A stretch of DNA of 12,311 bases, from assembly GCA_905192625.1 (NCBI GenBank), contig CAJJLI010000018.1, forward strand, positions 1 through 12,311, given 5' to 3'. The notes under the pieces were generated by a model. It was not told the DNA's origin and searched no databases. It saw nothing but the letters and a program-made list of their open reading frames with translations. Each line of letters starts with the position of its first letter. The first letter of the stretch is position 1. The translations under genes were made by a program, and so were the position numbers. The DNA is from an uncultured Clostridium sp. Lineage in GTDB: Bacteria; Bacillota; Clostridia; Lachnospirales; Lachnospiraceae. Below, in pieces: positions 1-7,144 of this stretch.

Positions 1-1739
1 ACAGTCGTTCCAAACCGTCTTGCAAGTAACCAGAGGGTATCACCGGAGCGCACGGTGTAAGAAAACGTCGGAGTAGAAGTTTGTGTTGGAATTTTTAATA
101 CTTGACCAACGTAGATTACATCGCTTGTTAGGTTATTCAAAGCTTTGATAGCATCCACAGTAGTATGGTATCTGTTTGCGATTAACCAAAGAGAGTCGCC
201 TGGTTTTACGACATATTCAATCACACCTGGTGTTGGACCTGGTTCTGGTACATTATCTATAATTCCTAAATAAACATCATAGAGTGCAGCCCAAGTCGCT
301 GGACCAACGATACCGTCTGCTGTAAGTCCCATCATTTGTTGAAATGCCAGAACTGCTTGGTAGGTTTGATTGTCAAAATTTCCGCTTTGCGTAAGGGATG
401 GAATGGTTGGGTAAAATTCACTAATAACACTTAAAAGATACTGTAAGGTAATAACATCGGGTCCACTTTCACCCCAATATAAAGTAGTACTTGGTGGAAC
501 GGTACCAATACCCAAAGCTCCGCCCTCACTATTAAGTTCTGCAAGTTTGGTTAGTGCAACGAATATGCTTGATATTTTATTCCATGTTGCCCTTCCGACA
601 ATGCCGTCCGGTGTTAAATTAAATATGCTTTGAAATTTCTTAACAGCGGCTTCGGTGCTAGCACCAAATACCCCAGGAGGATCTGTGATTGCTGGGATGG
701 CGGGATAATTTTTTCGAATTCTTGTTAAGTAAGTTTGTATTGTCTGCACATCAAGACCGGTACTACCAACTCGCAGTGCGGTTCCTGGATAGGATACTAA
801 AACATTCGTGATTATATTTGTTTCAGCGATTTCAATGTCATCTGGGTAGTAATATCTTAGTATTTGCAGTGGAGTCATACCGTGTTCTGCTAATGTTACA
901 GTACCCCATTGTGATAATCCTGCACAAGTTGCAGTCGTACCATTACAAAATGAAGTGAAATAAGGAGTGATATGTCCTTCTCTACGAACATATTGATTAA
1001 AGATTTCATCTACTATGTTACTGATAGATTCATAAATGGTACGACCATATACAAAGTACTGGTCATATGCAGTACTGTTGGTGATATCAAAATTATAACC
1101 TCTGCTTCGATACCATTCTGTAAATACTCGGTTTAGTGCAAAGGTGATAATCGCATAGATATTCGCGCGAAGTGCAGCATCCGGCCATGTCGGATAAATT
1201 TCGCTGCTTGCAACATTTTTAACATAATCAGGAAATGACACTTGTACATTGGATGCTGAGGACGTTGGTGTACCTAGATGTACGGTAATTGGATTCGGTA
1301 TCACAACAAATCGTAGGACTCTCGGATCTTGATTGGTTCCAACTTGATTCCGTGGTTCATTCATTTCAACGGCATGCTTACCTAGGACTATTTCGTAATG
1401 GTTTGCATTTCTTTGACGTTCTTGCATTGGTATGAGTGTTACTGGTTGAATTGCGTTTTGACCATCAAAGATCTGAACCCCATAAATAGTTAAGCTATTA
1501 AATCCGGTTGCTGTAACATCCACCGTATAAGAAGTGTAAGGTGTACCGGTATAATTTGGATCTAGTGATAAGCTTTTGTCTACTGTATCTAAGGTTACTT
1601 CTTGAGTATCGCCGCTTTCATCGGTTACTAAATCATATAAAACGTTACCTGCTTCGTCACGAATTCTAACTCTTGCGTCAGGAACAGGGATTATGTCATT
1701 TGCTGAACGCACTTGTACAAGTAAATTACCTACAGCCAT
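1..1739 (-). CDS. SleC-like spore cortex-lytic enzyme (SpoIID-type domain, PG-binding and LysM repeats), C-terminus cut
   Basis: I translated 579 residues from the ATG at 1739-1737; the left edge cuts the C-terminus. Residues 1-120 form a beta-rich prodomain-like region with no signal peptide. Residues 165-310 match the SpoIID/SleC lytic transglycosylase fold: a Glu (E180) in ASSEIYPTWPDAAL aligns with the catalytic Glu of SpoIID, followed by DITNSTAYDQYF and, near 267-299, CNGTTATCAGLSQWGT and ILRYYYPD. Two peptidoglycan-binding repeats follow (about 322-392 and 418-488, each ending DGIVGxATW), then LysM repeats at 507-551 and from 560. SleC enzymes are made in the mother cell as proenzymes, activated by Csp proteases at germination, and degrade spore cortex. 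That role is inferred here; no csp gene is in the window. The LysM tail is more than the SleC proteins I know carry, so this may be a paralogue. AGGAGG lies 8 nt before the start. Confidence 0.8.
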   Translation of the reverse strand, partial: MAVGNLLVQVRSANDIIPVPDARVRIRDEAGNVLYDLVTDESGDTQEVTLDTVDKSLSLDPNYTGTPYTSYTVDVTATGFNSLTIYGVQIFDGQNAIQPVTLIPMQERQRNANHYEIVLGKHAVEMNEPRNQVGTNQDPRVLRFVVIPNPITVHLGTPTSSASNVQVSFPDYVKNVASSEIYPTWPDAALRANIYAIITFALNRVFTEWYRSRGYNFDITNSTAYDQYFVYGRTIYESISNIVDEIFNQYVRREGHITPYFTSFCNGTTATCAGLSQWGTVTLAEHGMTPLQILRYYYPDDIEIAETNIITNVLVSYPGTALRVGSTGLDVQTIQTYLTRIRKNYPAIPAITDPPGVFGASTEAAVKKFQSIFNLTPDGIVGRATWNKISSIFVALTKLAELNSEGGALGIGTVPPSTTLYWGESGPDVITLQYLLSVISEFYPTIPSLTQSGNFDNQTYQAVLAFQQMMGLTADGIVGPATWAALYDVYLGIIDNVPEPGPTPGVIEYVVKPGDSLWLIANRYHTTVDAIKALNNLTSDVIYVGQVLKIPTQTSTPTFSYTVRSGDTLWLLARRFGTT

Positions 1740-1747
1740 GCTTTTAT

Positions 1748-1753
1748 CCTCCT
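1748..1753 (-). promoter_or_regulatory. Ribosome binding site of the SleC-like gene
   Basis: A perfect AGGAGG on the minus strand ends 8 nt before the ATG at 1739 and fixes that start. Upstream, CATATAAAAT (1835-1844, minus) resembles a sporulation sigma-factor -10, but I see no convincing matching -35, so no promoter is called. Confidence 0.75.
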
Positions 1754-1915
1754 AAGAATTTGTACTACATTATTAAATAGTAAGCGATCTAATTCTGTTT
1801 ATTAGCATTTTATTCTTTAAATACCTAGGATATGATTTTATATGCCGGATTTCATTCGATTAATTATTTATAATCTGTTTGGAAGTCTTTATGTAAATTA
1901 CCAATTTTTAAAAAG

Positions 1916-1944
1916 TTACAAATAGGATACATCTATGTGATAAA
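1916..1944 (+). promoter_or_regulatory. Candidate promoter of the two-component operon
   Basis: TTACAA (1916-1921) is followed by a 17-nt spacer and GATAAA (1939-1944), with an extended -10 TG at 1936-1937. Two similar TACA-containing blocks 11 bp apart (TACAAAT at 1917, TACATCT at 1928) overlap the -35. That is the phasing expected of direct repeats bound by OmpR/PhoB-family regulators, so autoregulation is possible. Confidence 0.45.
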
Positions 1945-2018
1945 ATACATATGAGATATTATATATATTAAAGAATAAAGCAATCAAGATTTTATAAAGT
2001 TTGGGAAAGGATAAAGAA

Positions 2019-2675
2019 GTGTTTAGAATACTAATTGTTGAAGATGAAAAACCAATTTCAGATTTAATATTATTAAGTTTAAAATCAGCAGGTTATGACT
2101 GTGAGACTGCTTATGATGGAATGGTGGCATCGGATATGCTCATAGAAAAAAGGTATGATTTGGTCCTACTTGATATCATGTTGCCAGAAGTAAATGGGTA
2201 TGAACTATTAGAGTTTATTAAGCCTATGAATATGCCTGTTATATTTATCACTGCAAAAGGGAAATTAGAAGATCGGGTAAAAGGATTAAAACTTGGTGCA
2301 GATGATTATATCGTCAAGCCGTTTGAAATAGATGAGTTATTAGCAAGAGTAGAGAGTGTATTAAGAAGATGTAATAAAGGAATCGACGTGATAACATACG
2401 ATGATGTTGTGATATACGTAAAAGGTCATATAGTAAAAAAGGGAGATAAAGTGATTTCCTTAACAGACAAAGAATTTAAATTATTAGTGGTATATATTCA
2501 AAATAAAAATAATGCTATGTATCGGGATGAAATATATGAAAGAGTTTGGGAAGGAGAATATAAAGACGATTCAAGGACGGTGGATCTTCATATTCAACGA
2601 TTGAGAAAAAAGATGGGATGGGAAAAGAAAATTGTTTCTATCCATAGAATCGGGTATATGTTGGAGGAAGTATGA
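2019..2675 (+). CDS. OmpR/PhoB-family response regulator
   Basis: A 218-residue DNA-binding response regulator, of normal length for the family. The receiver domain spans about residues 2-115: acidic pair E8/D9, phospho-acceptor D52 in LVLLDIMLP, switch T78 in VIFITAK and conserved K100 in DYIVKPFE. A winged-helix Trans_reg_C domain follows (about 124-216), with SLTDKEFKLL, the recognition segment DSRTVDLHIQRLRKKM and the closing IHRIGYML hairpin. I chose the GTG at 2019 because GGGAAAGG sits 8 nt upstream and it starts directly at MFRILIVEDE. An in-frame TTG at 2001 would add six residues but has a poor ribosome site. The stop overlaps the kinase start (ATGA), so the two are translationally coupled. 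The cytoplasmic protein presumably receives phosphate from that kinase; its target genes cannot be read from sequence. Confidence 0.93.
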   Translation: MFRILIVEDEKPISDLILLSLKSAGYDCETAYDGMVASDMLIEKRYDLVLLDIMLPEVNGYELLEFIKPMNMPVIFITAKGKLEDRVKGLKLGADDYIVKPFEIDELLARVESVLRRCNKGIDVITYDDVVIYVKGHIVKKGDKVISLTDKEFKLLVVYIQNKNNAMYRDEIYERVWEGEYKDDSRTVDLHIQRLRKKMGWEKKIVSIHRIGYMLEEV

Positions 2676-4087
2676 GATTTTCAATTAAAATATTTATAAG
2701 TACATTTTTAGTTGTATTGATGAGTCTATGTATTGGTGAAACGGTTGTAATCTCAATTTCCTACCGCAGAGAAATTCAAAGCGAAATAGAAAAAGTCAAA
2801 AATGAAAACTTAATGATGCGAATGGGAATAGCCACATTAATAAAAAATTATAACAAATCGATGTATCGCGATGAAGCGGATGCACTTTCGTATGTATTAG
2901 AAGTACTCAAAGCGAATTGGGAGAATGAAACAATACAATTTAGAATTTTAAATCACAAGAAAGAGGTAATAGAAGATAATTTTTATGTGACCTCTAATTT
3001 TAATAACTTTCCAGAAAATGAAGAGACACTAACATATAAAATCACAAAGATAGAGGATCAATATTATCTTACGATGTGCACAAGACTGAATTTGACGGAA
3101 GATATCTTTATAATGAATATGCAAGATATTTCTAATACAATAAATGAACGGAATGAATTACTTCGTGTGGTTTTCATGGTGGATTTATGTATTGGTATCA
3201 TTGGAGCAATACTTAACTGGATAATCGTTTATCGGATTTCGAATCCAATTAAAGAAATGACAGTGGCAACAAAAAGAATCAAAGAAGGAAGTATGGGGGT
3301 TAAAATACGAACACACAACAAGGATGAACTTGGGGTGTTGGCAGAATGCTTTAATGCAATGATAGAGTCTTTGGAAGAGAAGATGGAGCAACTGGAAGAC
3401 GCAGCAAGAAGGCAGGAAGATTTTGTGGCAAGTTTTGCTCATGAAATAAAAACACCATTAACTTCAATTATTGGATATGCAGACCTTATAAGAAGCAAGA
3501 AATTAGATCTTGATACAACAAATTTAGCGTCGAATTATATTTTTACAGAAGGGAAACGACTAGAAAATATATCAATTAAATTATTGGAGTTGATAGTTGA
3601 GAAAAATACGAAACTTCAAAAAGATACCATTGCAGTTCAAACTTTGCTGCAAGATGTTTTAGAAGTTTTAAAACCGTCGTTTCTAGAAAAGAGCATTCAA
3701 GTAAATATGAATGTAGATTGTTTTATGATTTATGTAGATATCGAACTTATGAAAACGGTGCTTATCAATATTTTAGATAATGCAAGAAAAGCAGTGGAAC
3801 ATAATGGAACCATAAGCATTCATGCTCATTTATTCGGGGATGAGGTTGTAATTGAGGTAATCGATGATGGGAGAGGAATCCCTAAAGAGGATTTGGATAA
3901 AATTAAAGAAGCTTTTTACAGAGTAGATAAATCGCGTGCTAGAGTAGAAGGAGGAGCTGGTTTGGGGCTAAGTATCTGTACTCAAATCATGGAATTACAC
4001 GGTGGTGAGATACTGTTTGAGAGTGAATTAAATAAAGGCACTACAGTAAGTCTTCGTTGGAGGTGTAGCGTTGAAAACGAGAGTTAA
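2672..4087 (+). CDS. Membrane sensor histidine kinase
   Basis: A 471-residue HisKA-type sensor kinase. Transmembrane segment 1 is at about 5-29, an extracytoplasmic sensor region of about 135 residues follows, then segment 2 at about 164-187, HAMP (188-240), and the dimerisation/phosphoacceptor helix with H257 in FAHEIKTPLTS. The HATPase domain carries the N box (ILDNARKA, N370), G1 box (DDGRGIP, 398-404) and G2 box (GAGLGLS, 428-434). All residues needed for kinase activity are present. The sensor region matches no ligand-binding domain I recognise, so the signal is unknown. The start overlaps the regulator's stop, with GGAGG just upstream, and its 3' end overlaps the next gene by 17 nt, giving a compact RR-HK-membrane protein operon. 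Confidence 0.93.
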   Translation: MRFSIKIFISTFLVVLMSLCIGETVVISISYRREIQSEIEKVKNENLMMRMGIATLIKNYNKSMYRDEADALSYVLEVLKANWENETIQFRILNHKKEVIEDNFYVTSNFNNFPENEETLTYKITKIEDQYYLTMCTRLNLTEDIFIMNMQDISNTINERNELLRVVFMVDLCIGIIGAILNWIIVYRISNPIKEMTVATKRIKEGSMGVKIRTHNKDELGVLAECFNAMIESLEEKMEQLEDAARRQEDFVASFAHEIKTPLTSIIGYADLIRSKKLDLDTTNLASNYIFTEGKRLENISIKLLELIVEKNTKLQKDTIAVQTLLQDVLEVLKPSFLEKSIQVNMNVDCFMIYVDIELMKTVLINILDNARKAVEHNGTISIHAHLFGDEVVIEVIDDGRGIPKEDLDKIKEAFYRVDKSRARVEGGAGLGLSICTQIMELHGGEILFESELNKGTTVSLRWRCSVENES

Positions 4088-4634
4088 GTATTTATTATAT
4101 AGCGTGCTTACCATCTTTATTGTCATGACGATTCTATTTATTTCTCATATGTATTTTTATATACAGGATATAAAGATGTTTGATAAAGAAAAAGAAATTA
4201 GTATCTCTGGAGTAAATGTTAAGGAAAATCAAACCCTTGATTTAAGCATTGAGGATAAAATTGCAATTATAAATTCTGACAAGGATGTTGAACGTGTCGC
4301 TCTAAAGACAGGAGATATATATAGTTTATATGAAGCAAGAAAACAATGCTTTACAGAACTTTCAAAAATTCCATCCCTTAAAATAGATCTATATGGTCCT
4401 ACCTACGAAGAAATAAAACTAAAGCCATATTTACTTATTAATGCAAAAACTCCATCTCAGACGATGTTAGTTTGGATAGGAGAAGTAATTATACAGGAAG
4501 TTTCCTATCATGTGGTGTTGGATGAAGGTTCCGGTAAAATAATAAATATTGAGATTCAAAAATCAAAGGATGAAGAATTTAAATCTAAGTTAGATTTGGA
4601 ATGGAAACATTATTTAGATTCTGCTCCAAATTGA
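4071..4634 (+). CDS. Unrecognised membrane-anchored protein, third gene of the two-component operon
   Basis: A 187-residue protein that I cannot assign to a family. It has a short basic N-terminus (MKTRVK), one hydrophobic helix at about residues 7-30, and then an outside domain of about 150 residues rich in Lys, Glu and Ile. The segment VVLDEGSGKIINIEI (about 148-162) resembles the closing strand of PepSY-type domains (D-x-x-x-G-K-I), a weak hint only. The start is a TTG at 4071 inside the end of the kinase gene. It is supported by GGAGG at 4059-4063, 7 nt upstream, and by the transmembrane segment right after it. The 17-nt overlap implies translational coupling. Accessory proteins encoded with a kinase often tune it from outside the membrane; that role is inferred from position alone. 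It could instead be a regulated target. Confidence 0.8.
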   Translation: MKTRVKYLLYSVLTIFIVMTILFISHMYFYIQDIKMFDKEKEISISGVNVKENQTLDLSIEDKIAIINSDKDVERVALKTGDIYSLYEARKQCFTELSKIPSLKIDLYGPTYEEIKLKPYLLINAKTPSQTMLVWIGEVIIQEVSYHVVLDEGSGKIINIEIQKSKDEEFKSKLDLEWKHYLDSAPN

Positions 4635-4696
4635 TACAAGTATGATGCATTTCCTTGTTAAAATAATATTCGACAAAACAAATAGATTAAACATAA

Positions 4697-4708
4697 GCAC
4701 GAATGTGC
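4697..4708 (+). other. Small hairpin before the ribosome site of the secreted protein gene
   Basis: GCAC-GAAT-GTGC forms a 4-bp stem with a tetraloop a few bases before the AGAGGGA ribosome site. It is short and may be chance. There is no T tract, so it is not a terminator. The 4635-4723 gap holds nothing else I can call. Confidence 0.25.
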
Positions 4709-4723
4709 GAAAGAGAGGGAACT

Positions 4724-5524
4724 ATGAAAAAGAAGAAAATAGGTAGTATTGTAATAGGAGGTATGGTTGTTTTACTTCTTGCAGGAGGAATAATCGTACA
4801 ACAGAATCATTCAAGTGCAAAAATAAGTGGAACAATCGAGTCAGGTACGAAAGATCATGGTAGCGTGGATGACGAAAAAAATCCAATTCAAACGGTGAAT
4901 GGTATGGACTCAAAGAGTTCGGAAGATACGGCGAATGATACAAGTTTAAGGAATACCGATGTGAATGAAACGGGCGAAGCTACGGTTGAAGTTCCAATGG
5001 TGGAACTGCCAAGTCATATAACAGGAATGAAATCAGAGACTGAGGCAAATGAGAAATTGAGCAAAATTATCAAGGAATACTATGATATACCAGTAGAAGA
5101 TTATGAATCAACCACTTATTATTACAACTATGTTGATTTGGATAACGATGGAAACCAAGAGATATTTGCCGTAGTGATTGGACCATATACAAGTGGATCA
5201 GGTGGAAGTTCAGCTTTGTGGTTGGTTGAAAATGGTGGAAAATGGCATGTAAATCAGGCTTTTACCTTGGTGAATATGCCGGTCATTATCAGTGATAATA
5301 TAACCAATGGATACCATGAAGTGGTTGTTCCTTATTATGGAGGAGGACAAGAAAGTAGTTATGCGATACTCAAGTACAAGGATGGCTTGTATACAAGAGT
5401 ATCCGATAGTGAAACAGTCAAAACTTTAGATAAAATTACAGGAACTGCAATATTAACAAATGACATTCCAGCAGAACGCGATGCAGGAATCGTAGCGAAT
5501 AACTTATTAGATGGGGACAAATAG
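4724..5524 (+). CDS. Secreted or membrane-anchored protein with a DxDxDG calcium-loop motif
   Basis: A 266-residue protein of unknown function. MKKKKIG plus a hydrophobic stretch (about 8-26) forms a signal peptide or uncleaved anchor; there is no lipobox Cys. Residues 30-95 are a polar, Ser/Thr/Asp/Glu-rich, probably disordered linker. A folded domain (about 100-235) contains YVDLDNDGNQEIFAVV, in which D138, D140, D142 and E146 follow the D-x-D-x-D-G-x-x-E pattern of Ca2+-binding loops such as those in FG-GAP repeats. An aromatic and Gly-rich stretch (GPYTSGSGGSSALWLV; VVPYYGGGQESSYAILKY) follows. I chose the ATG at 4724 over 4703 because AGAGGGA lies just before it and it begins with the basic signal-peptide head. 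It lies 89 nt after the previous gene with no clear terminator between, so co-transcription with the two-component operon is possible. Confidence 0.8.
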   Translation: MKKKKIGSIVIGGMVVLLLAGGIIVQQNHSSAKISGTIESGTKDHGSVDDEKNPIQTVNGMDSKSSEDTANDTSLRNTDVNETGEATVEVPMVELPSHITGMKSETEANEKLSKIIKEYYDIPVEDYESTTYYYNYVDLDNDGNQEIFAVVIGPYTSGSGGSSALWLVENGGKWHVNQAFTLVNMPVIISDNITNGYHEVVVPYYGGGQESSYAILKYKDGLYTRVSDSETVKTLDKITGTAILTNDIPAERDAGIVANNLLDGDK

Positions 5525-5646
5525 AGTAAGAACCAAGGGTGTTTACTAAAAATATAATATCGTAACAGAAAAGTTACAAAATAAATAAAAAGATTTAATA
5601 AGTTGAAATATAAAGAATTCAACAGGTTAAATAAAACGAAAAAAAT

Positions 5647-5724
5647 CCAATAACGAAAAAATCCAATAACGAAAAAGAACCATTAACAAAATAGAGCCAA
5701 TAACAAGAAAAAAGAACCAATAAC
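5647..5724 (+). repeat. Five imperfect CCAATAAC tandem repeats
   Basis: CCAATAAC occurs at 5647, 5663, 5697 and 5717, with a one-base variant (CCATTAAC) at 5680. The intervals are 16, 17, 17 and 20 bp, separated by A-rich spacers. The last copy lies inside the left arm of the terminator hairpin. The rest of the 5525-5860 gap contains two weak inverted repeats (GTAAC/GTTAC at 5562-5577; GTTGAA/TTCAAC at 5602-5623) and no credible gene. Confidence 0.8.
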
Positions 5725-5772
5725 AAAATAGAATTAGTTTAGTTACTTCTATTTTGTAAAGGTTCTTTTTTT
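5708..5772. terminator. Long bidirectional rho-independent terminator
   Basis: AAAAAAGAACC (5708-5718) pairs with GGTTCTTTTTT (5761-5771), and ACAAAATAGAA (5723-5733) pairs with TTCTATTTTGT (5747-5757). A small AATA/AAA internal loop separates them and the terminal loop is 13 nt. T runs follow on both strands, so it can end transcription from the plus-strand gene ending at 5524 and from the convergent hydrolase gene. Confidence 0.85.
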
Positions 5773-5860
5773 ATGAATTACTTTACTTAAATTCCATTAA
5801 AAGTCTTATAATACTCATCGATTGATTCGTGCAAACATTTTAGCTTATCATAAAAAAAAC

Positions 5861-6676
5861 TTAGGCTTCTTCAATAAACCTTGCGAGTTCTTCATTAAAT
5901 CGATCTTTCTCATCATAAAAAGTTGCGTGTCCGCTATAGTAAAATGGTACGAGTGTGGAAGTTTTTATGGATTGACTTTGAATTTCACCAAGGGAAAAAG
6001 GCACCACCTTATCATGAGTTCCATGGATGATTAATGTTGGAACTTGTATTGTTGTTAGATCGTTAAACAATACCTCATTCAACCAAGTATTAGCAATTGA
6101 TGCGGTAGCCCAGCCAGCAGCCTGCAATCCTAGGCTTAAAAACCATTCTGAAAATGCCTCAGTGATATGTTGGAAGAAAAATATGTCCCCGAAGTCTTGT
6201 AACATCTTAGGACGGTCAGTATAAGTACCTTGAATGAGTTGAAAAACAGTTTCCTTATCAAGACCATAAGGAAAATTAGGACGTTTGATTAGGCTAGGTG
6301 CTGCAGCAGCAAAGAGTGCAAGTTTTGATACACCATAGCTATTATGCCTTGCCATATAACGAATGGCGATTGCACCACCAGTAGAGTGTCCTGCAAGCGT
6401 TATGTCAGTTAGTCCTAAAGTATCAATGACGCATTTTACATCATCAGCGAGTGTATTGTAATCATACCCAGTCCATGGTTTATCTGAATTACCAAAGCCT
6501 CTTGTATCGATTCCAATGCATCGGTATCCGATCTTTGGTAGCTGATCGAATTGATATTCAAATAATTTATGACTTCCAGGCCACCCGTGAAGAAATAGAA
6601 TTATTTTTTTCCCTTTTGGATTTAAATCTTCTACATAAATATTTACATCATCGTATCCTTTAATATAAAACCCCAT
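5861..6676 (-). CDS. Alpha/beta hydrolase (haloperoxidase/esterase-like)
   Basis: A 271-residue cytoplasmic alpha/beta hydrolase of typical length, with no signal peptide. Visible are the oxyanion segment FLHGWPGSH (28-36), DTRGFGNSDKP (57-67), the nucleophile elbow AGHSTGGA with S98, a cap region of about 130-205, acid D222 in HGTHDKVVP and H250 in YYSGHATF, so the Ser-Asp-His triad is complete. The sequence style is that of the non-heme chloroperoxidase/arylesterase branch. Such proteins usually hydrolyse esters; the substrate cannot be told from sequence. I chose the ATG at 6676 because GGAGG (6682-6686, minus) sits 5 nt upstream; the frame is open further but the extension has no ribosome site. 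It is a single-gene unit, convergent with the secreted protein gene and divergent from recQ. Confidence 0.9.
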   Translation of the reverse strand: MGFYIKGYDDVNIYVEDLNPKGKKIILFLHGWPGSHKLFEYQFDQLPKIGYRCIGIDTRGFGNSDKPWTGYDYNTLADDVKCVIDTLGLTDITLAGHSTGGAIAIRYMARHNSYGVSKLALFAAAAPSLIKRPNFPYGLDKETVFQLIQGTYTDRPKMLQDFGDIFFFQHITEAFSEWFLSLGLQAAGWATASIANTWLNEVLFNDLTTIQVPTLIIHGTHDKVVPFSLGEIQSQSIKTSTLVPFYYSGHATFYDEKDRFNEELARFIEEA

Positions 6677-6744
6677 CACTACCTCCAAAAAAAAGTTTAT
6701 ATTAATAGTTACAGTATTCAAAGGATGGCTGGTTTATGATTAAA

Positions 6745-6773
6745 ATAGTAAATTAGAAATGAATGATTTACAA
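6745..6773 (-). promoter_or_regulatory. Promoter of the alpha/beta hydrolase gene
   Basis: On the minus strand, TTGTAA (6768-6773) is followed by a 17-nt spacer and TACTAT (6745-6750), a good sigma-A-type match about 70 bp before the hydrolase start. Confidence 0.6.
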
Positions 6774-6792
6774 CACTAAAAATCTTGTCTTA

Positions 6793-6821
6793 TTGACAGT
6801 ACTATCCTTTTAGAATACTAT
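6793..6821 (+). promoter_or_regulatory. Promoter of recQ
   Basis: A perfect TTGACA (6793-6798), 17-nt spacer and TACTAT (6816-6821). It faces recQ and predicts a 5' leader of roughly 320 nt. It stands back to back with the hydrolase promoter, their -35 elements 19 bp apart. Confidence 0.7.
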
Positions 6822-7144
6822 GAATAATAAGTTAGATATACAATATGGGATCGTTAACTATAATAATTCTTTCGTTTCTGTGTGCTGATTAATTTATACG
6901 TTTCTTAATTTATGTATTTAAAATAAATCATATCTGCGTATCTTTCATTTGGCATAAAAGTAGCTAAAACACCAATAACTTTAGTTGTGAGGAAAAAGAA
7001 TTAGATATTGAAGAATTAGATATTGAAGAATTAAATATAAAAGAATTTGATATTGAAGAATTAAATATAAAAGAATTAGATATAGAAGAATAAATTATAA
7101 GAATTTGATATAAAAGAACGAACGAATAAGAGGGGGATTTATAA
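6822..7144 (+). other. Long recQ leader region
   Basis: Between the recQ promoter and the TTG start there is no start codon leading into a convincing reading frame, and I recognise no riboswitch, T-box or tRNA-like structure. The proximal half (6822-6990) is plain AT-rich sequence; the distal part holds the 15-bp tandem repeat. AGAGGGGG (7129-7136) is the recQ ribosome site, 8 nt before the TTG. Confidence 0.6.
6998..7115 (+). repeat. 15-bp tandem repeat in the recQ leader
   Basis: Six contiguous 15-bp units of the type GAATTAGATATTGAA run from 6998 to 7087, followed by a 13-bp degenerate copy (7088-7100) and another 15-bp copy (7101-7115). Units 2-6 alternate between a GATATTGAA/GATATAGAA-type unit and GAATTAAATATAAAA, giving a 30-bp higher-order period. 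In frame 6998 the first six units read as pentapeptides ELDIE, ELNIK and EFDIE, then TAA at 7091, but no ATG/GTG/TTG opens this frame after the TAA at 6965. Confidence 0.85.

Noticed and set aside
1835..1844. Sporulation sigma-factor promoter for the SleC-like gene
   Set aside because: The CATATAAAAT element resembles a sigma-E -10, but no matching -35 at suitable spacing is convincing.
3185..3442. Minus-strand frame of 85 codons inside the histidine kinase gene
   Set aside because: It lies opposite the HAMP and phosphoacceptor coding region and has no supporting features.
5359..5622. Minus-strand frame of 87 codons overlapping the end of the secreted protein gene
   Set aside because: It reads through the antisense of a coding region and AT-rich intergenic sequence; no ribosome site or conserved motif was seen.
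5562..5623. GTAAC/GTTAC and GTTGAA/TTCAAC inverted repeats as terminators or RNA elements
   Set aside because: The stems are only 5-6 bp, AT-rich and without T tracts, so chance is the simpler explanation.
5822..6663. Several 65-70 codon plus-strand frames within the hydrolase gene
   Set aside because: They are antisense to a gene with an intact catalytic triad and have no ribosome sites or recognisable products.
6998..7115. The tandem repeat as a CRISPR array
   Set aside because: The 15-bp units are contiguous with no unique spacers, and there are no cas genes nearby.
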